Assembly (NCBI RefSeq): GCF_013426915.1
Contig: NZ_AP023179.1
Location: 1,178,001-1,242,000, forward strand
Length of the DNA stretch: 64,000 nucleotides
Reading direction: 5' to 3'
DNA from: Paraburkholderia sp. PGU19
GTDB lineage: Bacteria; Pseudomonadota; Gammaproteobacteria; Burkholderiales; Burkholderiaceae
Shown here: positions 1-7,971 of the stretch, piece by piece
How positions within the stretch are numbered: position 1 is the first letter of the stretch
Layout: every line of letters begins with the position of its first letter
The notes under the pieces: generated by a model
Told to the model about the DNA's origin: nothing
The model's input: the letters and a program-made list of their open reading frames with translations, nothing else
Database searches by the model: none
Made by a program: the position numbers and the translations under genes

Positions 1-1
1 C

Positions 2-46
2 TGCCGTCAGGGCACGGGCAACTGGGTGATGCAGAAGAAGAATTGA
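2..46 (+). CDS. C-terminal tail of an unidentified upstream gene (5' end outside window)
   Basis: An open frame enters from the left edge and reads CRQGTGNWVMQKKN before a TGA at 44-46. That stop overlaps the TTG start of the NUDIX gene (TTGA), a typical translational coupling arrangement, which is the main reason to believe the frame is coding. Fourteen residues are too few to name a family. It could also be a chance frame with the real upstream gene ending before the window. Confidence 0.35.
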   Translation, partial: CRQGTGNWVMQKKN

Positions 47-501
47 GCGCACGCACGATCTCTTGCGGCGTCGTGTTGCTCGACCCGGATGGGCGGGTGC
101 TGCTCGCGCACGCGACGGAAACCAGCCACTGGGATATTCCCAAAGGGCAGGGCGAGGAAGGCGAAGCGCCACATGTGACGGCGCTGCGCGAGATGGAAGA
201 GGAAACGGGTATCGCCGTGGACGCGGCGCGGCTGAAAGACCTTGGCCTGTTCGTGTATCGGCGGGACAAGGATCTGCATCTGTTCGCCGCGCGCGCCCTG
301 GCGGGCGAGCTCGATCTCACGCGCTGCACGTGCACGTCGATGTTTCCGCGCCGCTCCGACGGCACGATGATTCCCGAGATGGATGCATTCCGCTGGGCCG
401 CGCCCGATGAAGTCGAGCATTACGCGAGCCGCAGCCTCACGCGGCTCTTTCAGACCACGCTCTCACTCGCCGACCTGCACCGCGCGCTGGACGCGGCGTA
501 G
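43..501 (+). CDS. NUDIX hydrolase
   Basis: A 152-residue NUDIX-fold hydrolase, which would cleave a nucleoside diphosphate linked to another group. The full NUDIX box is visible at about residues 42-64: a Gly, five residues, Glu, seven residues, then REMEEETGI, which fits G-x5-E-x7-RE-U-x-EE-x-G-U exactly. The Glu residues bind the catalytic divalent metal. The N-terminus SARTISCGVVLLD is the usual first strand of the fold. The TTG start is chosen because it overlaps the upstream stop and precedes the first strand. Substrate cannot be deduced. It ends 19 bp from the convergent gltI-like gene. Confidence 0.88.
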   Translation: MSARTISCGVVLLDPDGRVLLAHATETSHWDIPKGQGEEGEAPHVTALREMEEETGIAVDAARLKDLGLFVYRRDKDLHLFAARALAGELDLTRCTCTSMFPRRSDGTMIPEMDAFRWAAPDEVEHYASRSLTRLFQTTLSLADLHRALDAA

Positions 502-520
502 CGCAGGCTTTCCAATCGAT

Positions 521-1435
521 TCAATCGAGCGCCTTGTCGTTCGGATGCGCGAACATCGTGCGCATTTCCGCCGACAGCGGGTAGTTCAGGTTGATGCCAT
601 GCGGGGGAATCGGCTGCGTGAACCAGACGTTGTAGAGGCGCTCTGCCTCGCCTGACGTCTGCATCTTCGAGATCACCCGGTTCACCAGTTCGCGGAACGG
701 CGCGTCACCCTTGCGGAACATGCACGCATAGGTCTCATAGCCGAGCGGCGTGCCCGTCACAATGAAGTCGTCGGGGCGCGGGTCGGTGGCGCGAAAACCG
801 TACAGAATCGGTTCGTCCATCACGAACGCGACTGCGCGGTCCGCCTTCACGGCTGCGAATGCGTCGGAGTGGTCCTTCGCGCTCGCAATACGCATATTCA
901 ACTGCTTCTCGCTGTTCAACTGCCGCACGAGCCGTTCGTCCGACGTGCCCGCCGTCGTGACGACGGGCTTGCCGGCGAGGTCCGCGAAGTCGTTGATGCC
1001 GGCGTTCTTGCGCGCGATCATCCGCACCGCGTACTGGAAAAAGCTATTCGAAAACGCGGCGACATTTTCGCGCTCGCGCGTATGGGTGGTCGAGCCGCAT
1101 TCCAGATCGATCTGGTTGTTGACCAGCATCAGGAAGCGGTTCGCCGAGGTGATCGTGACTTCGCGCACCTTGAGGTTCGGCATCGCGAGCGTCTTCCGGA
1201 TTTCTTCGACGATGGCGAGCGCGATCGATTGCGAGTAGCCGACCGTCTGGTCGCCGTTTGAATAGGAAAAGGGGATCGACGCTTCGCGCACGCCCAGCGT
1301 GATTACACCGTCGTCGTGAACCTTCTTGAGCGTGCCCGTCAGCTCTTCGGCATGCGCGGGCGCCGTCAGCGACATGAGCGATGCCAGCGTCACGGCCGCG
1401 ATCGCCACCAGCTTGTATTTGATTGCAACCTTCAT
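521..1435 (-). CDS. gltI: Glutamate/aspartate ABC transporter periplasmic binding protein
   Basis: A 304-residue precursor of the polar amino acid binding family (SBP_bac_3). A Sec signal peptide spans about residues 1-28: basic start MKVAIKYK, hydrophobic core, then an ALA-type cleavage site at APAHA. The mature part shows the GltI-like opening GTLKKVHDDGVITLGVRE and IPFSYSNGDQTVGYSQ. The start at 1435 is preceded by an AGGGGG Shine-Dalgarno and begins exactly at the signal peptide; an in-frame ATG upstream would add 28 unlikely residues. No permease (GltJK) or ATPase (GltL) gene lies beside it, so it must work with a transporter encoded elsewhere, or act alone. Confidence 0.88.
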   Translation of the reverse strand: MKVAIKYKLVAIAAVTLASLMSLTAPAHAEELTGTLKKVHDDGVITLGVREASIPFSYSNGDQTVGYSQSIALAIVEEIRKTLAMPNLKVREVTITSANRFLMLVNNQIDLECGSTTHTRERENVAAFSNSFFQYAVRMIARKNAGINDFADLAGKPVVTTAGTSDERLVRQLNSEKQLNMRIASAKDHSDAFAAVKADRAVAFVMDEPILYGFRATDPRPDDFIVTGTPLGYETYACMFRKGDAPFRELVNRVISKMQTSGEAERLYNVWFTQPIPPHGINLNYPLSAEMRTMFAHPNDKALD

Positions 1436-1567
1436 CGTTCCCCCTGAGCCGGCAGCAATCACTCCGGCCGCATCGTCCTGCTGTCGCCTGGCGATGTCCG
1501 TCGCGGGACACGGCGGCATGCGCGCCGAATGCGCCGCATGCCGCGGTGACGCAACCAGACAATCAGC

Positions 1568-3289
1568 TTACGCCGGCTTTCCCCAACTGTCGCGCAGACT
1601 GACGATCCGGTTGAATACGGGTTTGCCCGGTTTCGTGTCATAGCGGTCAGCGACGAAGTAGCCGTGACGCTCGAACTGATAGCGCGCTTCGGGCTCGACC
1701 TCGCCCAGGCCAGGCTCGACGTAGGCGTGCATGATGCGCTTCGAATCCGGATTGAGCGCCTCGAGGAAATCGCGACCGCCCGCGTCGGGCTGTGCTTCCT
1801 TGAAGAGGCGGTCGTAGACGCGCACTTCGACGGGCACCGCCTGGGTCGCGCTGATCCAATGGATCGTGCCCTTCACCTTGTAGTTGTTCGCGCCTTCCGT
1901 GCCGGAACGGCTGTCTTCGAAGTAGTTGCAGTGGACAGCCGTGACCTTGCCGTTCTCGTCCTTGTCGAAGCCCGTGCATTCCACGACGTAGCCGTACTTC
2001 AGACGCACCTTGTTGCCCGGGAACAGCCGGAAATAGCCCTTCGGCGCGTTTTCCATGAAGTCTTCGCGCTCGATCCACAATTCACGCGAAAACGGGAACG
2101 TGCGCACGCCGCGATCGGGGTGATGCGGGTGGACGGGCGCGCTGCATGGTTCCGACTGACCTTCGGGATAGTTGTCGATGACGAGCTTCAGCGGATCGAG
2201 CACGCAGGTCGCGCGCGGCGCCTTGTCGTCGAGATCGTCGCGCAGCGCGCCTTCGAACACGCTCATGTCGATCCACGAATCGACCTTCGTGATGCCGATG
2301 CGCTCGCAGAACAGCTTGATGCTGTCCGGCGTAAAGCCGCGGCGGCGCACGCCGACGATGGTCGGCATGCGCGGATCGTCCCAGCCGTCCACGTGGTTTT
2401 CGTTGACCAGTTGCAGCAGCTTGCGCTTGCTGGTGATCGCGTACGTCAGGTTCAGGCGCGAAAATTCGATTTGCTGCGGCAGCGGGCGCGTGAAGATGCC
2501 GGCCTCGGCGAGTTCGTCGAGAATCCAGTCGTACAGAGGCCGGTGGTCTTCGAACTCGAGCGTGCACAGCGAATGCGTGATGTTTTCGAGCGCGTCCGAG
2601 ATGCAGTGCGTGTAGTCGTACATCGGGTACACGCACCACGTGTCGCCCGTCCGGTAATGGTGGGCGAAGCGGATGCGGTAGATCACCGGGTCGCGCATGT
2701 TGAAGTTTGGCGACGACATGTCGATCTTCGCGCGCAGCACGTGCTCGCCTTCCTTGAACTCGCCCGCCTTCATGCGGCGGAACAGGTCGAGGTTTTCTTC
2801 GACGCTGCGCTTGCGGAACGGCGACGGGGTGCCGACTTCCGTCGCGGAGCCGCGGTTCGAGCGCATTTCTTCCGCCGTTTGACTATCGACATACGCCTTG
2901 CCGCGCGTGATCAGCAGTTCGGCGAACTCATAGAGCTTGTCGTAGTAGTCGCTCGCGAAGTAGAGGTGCTCCTTGCTTTCGGCGTTCCACTCGAAGCCGA
3001 GCCACTTCACCGCGTCGACGATCGAGTCGACGTACTCGAAGCTTTCCTTTTCGGGGTTCGTGTCGTCGAAGCGCAGGTGACAGATGCCGCCGTAACTCTG
3101 CGCAATGCCGAAGTTCAGGCAGATGCTCTTCGCGTGGCCGATATGCAGATAGCCGTTCGGTTCCGGCGGGAAGCGCGTTTCCACCCGCTGCCCCCACTTT
3201 CCGGAGCGGTTGTCGTCGTCGATGATGTTGCGGATGAAATTGGAAACGGGCGCTTCGTTGCGCTCGGCGTCTTTGCGATCGTTGTTCAT
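1568..3289 (-). CDS. glnS: Glutaminyl-tRNA synthetase
   Basis: A class I aminoacyl-tRNA synthetase of 573 residues that charges tRNA-Gln with glutamine in the cytosol. The HIGH motif is at residues 49-52 (PNGYLHIGHAKS), followed by LRFDDTNPEKE, typical of Gln/Glu enzymes. The KMSKS counterpart is TSKRKL near residue 283. The C-terminal half carries the anticodon-binding beta-barrel (RDFLEALNPDSKR, CTGFDKDENG). The length matches bacterial GlnRS. The start at 3289 (MNNDRKDAER) lies about 25 residues before the conserved core; a longer in-frame ATG at 3358 exists but has no support. The ribosome binding site is weak. It appears monocistronic. Confidence 0.97.
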   Translation of the reverse strand: MNNDRKDAERNEAPVSNFIRNIIDDDNRSGKWGQRVETRFPPEPNGYLHIGHAKSICLNFGIAQSYGGICHLRFDDTNPEKESFEYVDSIVDAVKWLGFEWNAESKEHLYFASDYYDKLYEFAELLITRGKAYVDSQTAEEMRSNRGSATEVGTPSPFRKRSVEENLDLFRRMKAGEFKEGEHVLRAKIDMSSPNFNMRDPVIYRIRFAHHYRTGDTWCVYPMYDYTHCISDALENITHSLCTLEFEDHRPLYDWILDELAEAGIFTRPLPQQIEFSRLNLTYAITSKRKLLQLVNENHVDGWDDPRMPTIVGVRRRGFTPDSIKLFCERIGITKVDSWIDMSVFEGALRDDLDDKAPRATCVLDPLKLVIDNYPEGQSEPCSAPVHPHHPDRGVRTFPFSRELWIEREDFMENAPKGYFRLFPGNKVRLKYGYVVECTGFDKDENGKVTAVHCNYFEDSRSGTEGANNYKVKGTIHWISATQAVPVEVRVYDRLFKEAQPDAGGRDFLEALNPDSKRIMHAYVEPGLGEVEPEARYQFERHGYFVADRYDTKPGKPVFNRIVSLRDSWGKPA

Positions 3290-3786
3290 GCGAGAAGGAG
3301 AAAGTCGGTCCTGGACACTATATGCGTCCGTTAGTCTGTCAATTCTACCTGACGACACATTCGGCGACAGTCTTTAGCTTGCGCCGTGCGGCGCGCAGCC
3401 GAAAACAACTGAAATCGAAGCGTTTCCGGGGCGCAATCGGCGCTGTAACAGGAGGTAAATTGCGTTGGCCCGGTGTGGTGCGGACGCTTAGCATGCGTCG
3501 CGCGCCATGCCCCACGCCGGCTAGCGCCGTTGCTAATGATCGCAGCGGTTTGCCATTGCGTTTTGCGGCGAGCATGAGCCTTGTCCCGCGCCTTCGAGCG
3601 GCGCTTTCGTTATCGGATGCGCCCGTCGCGCGGTTTTTCGGCGGGCGCTGCGTTTCCGTTATTCTGTCGTGGGCCCGGGCATACGATGCCCGTCCCACCG
3701 CTTCACGCGACCTGTCCTTGCCGCGAGCCGGCCGCCCCATGCGCTGTGCACGCGCGGGCAGGTCCATCTATCCCGGAGTTCCTCGG
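3290..3786. other. Divergent intergenic region with two strong stem-loops
   Basis: This 497-bp gap separates divergent glnS and ggt and should hold both promoters. I see no convincing gene in it. Two hairpins are evident. One has 7-bp arms GCGCCCG / CGGGCGC at 3619-3625 and 3642-3648. The other, at 3669-3698, pairs GTGGG with CCCAC outside and CGGGCAT with ATGCCCG inside, around a 3-nt loop, with a small internal loop. Neither is followed by a T run, so they are not classical terminators. They lie about 90-170 nt upstream of the ggt start and may shape its leader. Confidence 0.5.
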
Positions 3787-5613
3787 ATGTCCCTTCCGAT
3801 GCTGCGCGCGCCTCGCGCGCTTTCCGGCGCCGACATGCATGCCGAATCCCATGCGGGCGCCCACGCCGATTCCTGTTCCAGCGCCGGCCGCGTCGTTGCG
3901 CGCGGCACGTATGCGCGCTTCGCCACGACGCTCGCGCTGACGGGCGCGCTGATCGCGAGCCTGGCGGCGTCGCCCGCCGTCGACGCCAAGACGGCCCAGC
4001 CGAAGCCCGCGCTCGACGCGGCGGCCGTCGCGACGCCCGACCGCTATGCCGCCGACGCCGCGCAGCAGATTTTCGCGGCAGGCGGCAATGCCGTCGATGC
4101 AGCCGTCGCGATTGCCTTCACGCTCGCCGTCACGTACCCGGATGCTGGCAACATCGGCGGCGGCGGGTTCATGACGCTGGTCATGGACGGCAAGCCGTAC
4201 TTTCTCGACTACCGCGAGAAAGCGCCGCAGAGCGCGACGCGCGACATGTATCTCGACGACAAGGGCAACGTGATCAAGGGCATGAGCCTCGTCGGACATC
4301 GCGCGGTGGCCGTGCCGGGCACGGTCGACGGCATGTGGGAAGCGCAGAAGCGGTTCGGCAAGCTCAAATGGAAGCAGGTGCTCGCGCCCGCCATCAAGTA
4401 CGCGACGGACGGCTTCCCCGTCGAACCATGGCTGCAGAAGCGCCGCGACGGTGCATCGCAGAGCTTCGGCGGCAAGACCAATTTCGACGCCTATTTTTCG
4501 AACCTGAAAGCGGGCAACACGTTCCGCCAGCCCGAACTTGCGCAGACCCTGACGCGAATCGCATCGGACGGCGGCCGCGAGTTCTACGAAGGGCAGACGG
4601 CCGATCTGATCGCGCGGCAGATGTACGGGCACGGCCTGCTCACGAAAGCGGATCTGCTGCAGTACAAGGCCGTATGGCGCCAGCCCGTGACGGCCAGCTG
4701 GAACGGCTATCAGATCGTCACGGCGCCGCCGCCCAGTTCGGGCGGCATCGGACTGATCCAGCTGCTGAAGATGAAGGCGGACCTGAAGCCGCAGTTCGAC
4801 GGCGTGGCGCTCAATTCCGAGCCGTACATCCATCTGGTCGCGCAGATCGAGGACCGCGCGTTCGCTGACCGCCAGCAGTACATGGGCGATCCCGATTCGT
4901 ACCGCGTGCCCGTCGACAAGCTGATCGACGACGCCTACCTCGCCAGGCGGGTCGAGGACATCACGCCCGACGAAGTGCCGGGCGCCTCACCCGTCAAGCC
5001 GGGCCTCGGCGACTCGATGCCGGAAAAGGCCCAGACCACGCACTTCTCGGTGGTCGACAAGTGGGGCAACGCGGTGTCGAACACGTACACGCTGACTGGG
5101 CCGTTCGGCTCGGGCGTGGTCGTCGACGGCGGCGGGTTCGTGCTGAACGACGCAATGGACGACTTCGAGATGAAAGCCGGCGTGCCGAACCAGTCCGGCG
5201 TGACGAGCGGCGACGTCAACACGATCGCACCGGGACGCCGGCCGCTGTCGTCGATGGCGCCGACCATCCTGACGAAGGACGGCAAGGTGTCGCTCGTGAT
5301 CGGCACGCCGGGCGGCTCGCGCATCTTCACGTCGATCTTCCAGGTGATGACGAACCTGTACGACTTCAACATGCCGCCCGCCGACGCGCTCGCCGCGATG
5401 CGCTTTCACCATCAGTTGTTGCCGCAGAAGACGATCTACTTCGAGCCGTACCATCCCATTGATGGCGAGCTGGCCGAGCAGTTGACGGCGCGCGGCTACA
5501 CGCTGCAGGGCCAGACGTTCAACGGCGACGTGCAGATGATCCGTATCGATGGTTCGACGCCGCAACCGGCTGCCGATCCGCGCGGCGTTGGCGTGGGCCG
5601 TGTGATTCAATAG
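3787..5613 (+). CDS. ggt: Gamma-glutamyltransferase (gamma-glutamyltranspeptidase)
   Basis: A 608-residue exported enzyme that removes the gamma-glutamyl group from glutathione and related peptides in the periplasm. The N-terminus is long: about 40 residues precede a hydrophobic stretch (FATTLALTGALIASLAAS) ending AVDA. Early core motifs are GGNAVDAAVA and GGGGFMTL. The proenzyme self-cleaves between Gln416 and Thr417 in AQTTHFSVVDKWGNAVS; Thr417 is the expected nucleophile of the small subunit. The oxyanion-region signature PSSGGIGLIQLL and the loop RRPLSSMAPT are present. The start at 3787 has GGAG about 10 nt upstream; an ATG at 3835 would shorten the leader to a more normal length. Confidence 0.95.
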   Translation: MSLPMLRAPRALSGADMHAESHAGAHADSCSSAGRVVARGTYARFATTLALTGALIASLAASPAVDAKTAQPKPALDAAAVATPDRYAADAAQQIFAAGGNAVDAAVAIAFTLAVTYPDAGNIGGGGFMTLVMDGKPYFLDYREKAPQSATRDMYLDDKGNVIKGMSLVGHRAVAVPGTVDGMWEAQKRFGKLKWKQVLAPAIKYATDGFPVEPWLQKRRDGASQSFGGKTNFDAYFSNLKAGNTFRQPELAQTLTRIASDGGREFYEGQTADLIARQMYGHGLLTKADLLQYKAVWRQPVTASWNGYQIVTAPPPSSGGIGLIQLLKMKADLKPQFDGVALNSEPYIHLVAQIEDRAFADRQQYMGDPDSYRVPVDKLIDDAYLARRVEDITPDEVPGASPVKPGLGDSMPEKAQTTHFSVVDKWGNAVSNTYTLTGPFGSGVVVDGGGFVLNDAMDDFEMKAGVPNQSGVTSGDVNTIAPGRRPLSSMAPTILTKDGKVSLVIGTPGGSRIFTSIFQVMTNLYDFNMPPADALAAMRFHHQLLPQKTIYFEPYHPIDGELAEQLTARGYTLQGQTFNGDVQMIRIDGSTPQPAADPRGVGVGRVIQ

Positions 5614-5666
5614 CGCTGGCGGCGCGATGCCGCACTTCGACAACTCAAAACGAACGGGGTCAAGGA

Positions 5667-6218
5667 ATGGGGTTGGAGCAGCAGAGCGTGATCGTGTTGC
5701 CGGGTTATATGAACTCTGGCGTGGGGCATTGGCAGACGCGCTGGGAAGCGCGTTATCCGAACTTTTCGCGCGTGCCGATGCGGGATTGGGATCATCCCGT
5801 TTGCGATGAGTGGTGCGATACGCTCGACGCTGCCGTCGCCGCTGCGAAAGCGCGCGTTCTGCTTGCCGCGCACAGCCTGGGCTGCCTGACGGTTGCGTTC
5901 TGGGCGGCGCGCCATGCTTCGCAGGATGCGCTTGCGAAGGTCGCGGGAGCGCTGCTCGTCGCGGTGCCCGATCCGGCTGGCCCTGGATTTCCCGCCGATG
6001 CGGCCGGCTTCGACGCCGTGCCGATGAGTAAGCTGCCGTTCCCGTCGATCGTCGTTGCGAGCACCGACGATCCGTACGGCGGTGTGCCGTTCTCGCAGGC
6101 CTGTGCGACGGCATGGGGCAGCCGCTGGGAGAACATCGGCCCGCGCGGCCATATCAACGCCGACAGCGGTCTCGGCGACTGGGAAGAAGCGCAGCGCTGG
6201 CTGGGCTCGATGGCGTGA
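5667..6218 (+). CDS. RBBP9/YdeN-family alpha/beta serine hydrolase
   Basis: A 183-residue small alpha/beta hydrolase. VIVLPGYMNSGVGHWQTRW is the family opening. The nucleophile elbow is AAHSLGC (G-x-S-x-G type with Ala/His before Ser) near residue 70. Asp in STDDPY and His in GPRGHINADSGLGDW complete the likely Ser-Asp-His triad. The length fits the family (about 180-190). The start has AAGGA directly upstream. It follows ggt by 53 bp in the same direction and may share its transcript. The substrate is unknown; this family is seldom characterised in bacteria. Confidence 0.88.
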   Translation: MGLEQQSVIVLPGYMNSGVGHWQTRWEARYPNFSRVPMRDWDHPVCDEWCDTLDAAVAAAKARVLLAAHSLGCLTVAFWAARHASQDALAKVAGALLVAVPDPAGPGFPADAAGFDAVPMSKLPFPSIVVASTDDPYGGVPFSQACATAWGSRWENIGPRGHINADSGLGDWEEAQRWLGSMA

Positions 6219-6271
6219 GCTGCGGGTAGAGCGGCGCGATTCAGGCACTGAGGGTTGGGTCCGGGACGACG

Positions 6272-6291
6272 GGCGCGCCGCGCTGCGCGCC
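6272..6291. other. GC-rich stem-loop between convergent genes
   Basis: Arms GGCGCGC and GCGCGCC enclose a 6-nt loop in the 208-bp gap between two convergent genes. There is no T tract on either strand, so a termination role is only suggested by position. Confidence 0.3.
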
Positions 6292-6426
6292 TGGTTCTGC
6301 CGCCGCAAGCTGGAACCGGCGTGTGCCGGAGCCGCCGTTCGCCAGAACGCCTTCAATTGCAGTGCGCCGACGGCGGGAAGCCTACGGCAGCAAGCCACCC
6401 GCAGCCCACCGCCTCCCGGCCTAACG

Positions 6427-7647
6427 TCAGATCACCGACCGGCCCCTCAGCGCGTCGATGCGCGCATCGTCGTATCCGAGCACATCGCGCAGGACCGCTT
6501 CCGTATGCTCGCCGAGCGTTGGCGGATGGGCCTGTGCCTCGGGCGGCGTCGCGCTCATGCGGATGGGATTACGCACCAGCTTCACGGTGCCGCCCGACGG
6601 ATGTGGCAATTGAACCTCCATGCCACGCGCGACCACCTGCTCGTTCTCGAACACCTCTTCCAGATCGTTGATCGGGCCGCAGGGCACGCCCGCCGCTTCG
6701 AGTGCATCGATCCATTCGTGCTTGCTGCGGGTACGGACCATCTCCGCGAGGATCGGCACGAGCGTCTCGCGGTTGCGCACGCGCTCGGGATTGGTCGCGA
6801 AGCGGTCGTCGTCGGCCAGATCCGCGCGCTTGCCCGCTTCGACGAACTTGCGGAACTGTCCGTCGTTGCCCACCGCGACGATGATCCAGCTGTCGCTCGT
6901 CTGGAAGGTCTGATACGGAACGATGTTCGGATGCGCGTTGCCCCAGCGTGCTGGAGCCTTGCCGCTCGCGAGGAAGTTCGAGTTCATGTTGGCGAGCATT
7001 GCGACCTGTACGTCGAGCAGCGCCATGTCGATGTACTGGCCTTCGCCCGTGCGGTCGCGGTGCGCGAGCGCCGTCAGCACCGCGACGCTCGAGTACATGC
7101 CCGTCATCAGGTCCGCGATCGCCACGCCCGCTTTCTGCGGGCCGCCGCCCGGCTGGCCGTCGCGTTCGCCCGTAATGCTCATGAACCCGCCGATGCCCTG
7201 CACGATAAAGTCATACCCCGCGCGCTGCGCATACGGCCCTGTCTGTCCGAAGCCCGTCACCGAGCAATAGACGAGGTCGGGCTTCACGGCCTTCAGCGAC
7301 TCATAGTCGAGCCCGTACTTCTTCAACTGGCCGACCTTGTAGTTCTCCAGCACGACGTCGCTTTGCGCAGCCAGCTCGCGGACGATCTGCTGCCCTTCGG
7401 GCGTGGCGATATCGACGGTCACCGAGCGCTTGTTGCGGTTCGCCGCGAGGTAGTAGGCGGCTTCGCGCGTGTCCGCGCCTTCCGGCGTTTTCAGGTACGG
7501 CGGCCCCCAGTGGCGCGTGTCGTCGCCGGCGCCTGGCCGCTCGACCTTGATCACGTCGGCGCCGAAATCGGCTAGCGTCTGCGCGCACCACGGACCGGCG
7601 AGCACGCGGGTGAGGTCCAGCACGCGGATATGGCTGAGTGCACCCAT
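6427..7647 (-). CDS. Family III CoA-transferase (CaiB/BaiF type)
   Basis: A 406-residue family III CoA-transferase, which moves CoA between carboxylic acids through an aspartyl-CoA intermediate. The start MGALSHIRVLDLTRVLAGPW is the classic N-terminus. ADFGADVIKVERPGAGDDTR, NRNKRSVTVD and GYDFIVQG are also diagnostic. The catalytic Asp is expected in LMTGMYSS / IADLMTG. The length fits. The start at 7647 is preceded by GGAG about 17 nt away; an upstream in-frame ATG at 7695 adds 16 non-conserved residues. The substrate acid cannot be told from sequence. It is divergent from alaS. Confidence 0.92.
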   Translation of the reverse strand: MGALSHIRVLDLTRVLAGPWCAQTLADFGADVIKVERPGAGDDTRHWGPPYLKTPEGADTREAAYYLAANRNKRSVTVDIATPEGQQIVRELAAQSDVVLENYKVGQLKKYGLDYESLKAVKPDLVYCSVTGFGQTGPYAQRAGYDFIVQGIGGFMSITGERDGQPGGGPQKAGVAIADLMTGMYSSVAVLTALAHRDRTGEGQYIDMALLDVQVAMLANMNSNFLASGKAPARWGNAHPNIVPYQTFQTSDSWIIVAVGNDGQFRKFVEAGKRADLADDDRFATNPERVRNRETLVPILAEMVRTRSKHEWIDALEAAGVPCGPINDLEEVFENEQVVARGMEVQLPHPSGGTVKLVRNPIRMSATPPEAQAHPPTLGEHTEAVLRDVLGYDDARIDALRGRSVI

Positions 7648-7879
7648 GTTCTGTCTTCGTCTCCAATGTGCAATGTGATGAGGCGCGCGCCGCACGGGCG
7701 CTGCCCGATTGAACCGATGTGGTGCATCTTAAGCGATCGGCCGCGCCCGACCTACTCAGCCTGACGGCATAGGACGAATGACAGCACGCGCTTTCGGCGT
7801 TTTCGAGAGGGCGAACTGGCCGGATGGCCAATGCCGCGCACAGCCCGCGCCACGGCGCCGCGCGACAGCGCCGATCCCG

Positions 7880-7885
7880 TATAAT
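7880..7885 (+). promoter_or_regulatory. Probable -10 box of the alaS promoter
   Basis: A perfect TATAAT lies 87 bp upstream of the alaS start, within the 324-bp divergent gap 7648-7971 that otherwise shows no gene. I see no good -35 hexamer at 16-18 bp spacing, so the call rests on the -10 alone. Confidence 0.45.
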
Positions 7886-7971
7886 CGACCGTTCAGGAAA
7901 CAATCTATTGCGACGGCCGGTCAGTCTTCCGCAGCCGTCGGCTCAAGCCAGGACCGTCCCCAAAGCACGCT

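Noticed and set aside
1664..3334. A 556-codon open frame opposite glnS
   Set aside because: It is the complement of a certain synthetase gene; the Arg/Val/His-rich translation has no domain. Long antisense frames are expected at this GC content.
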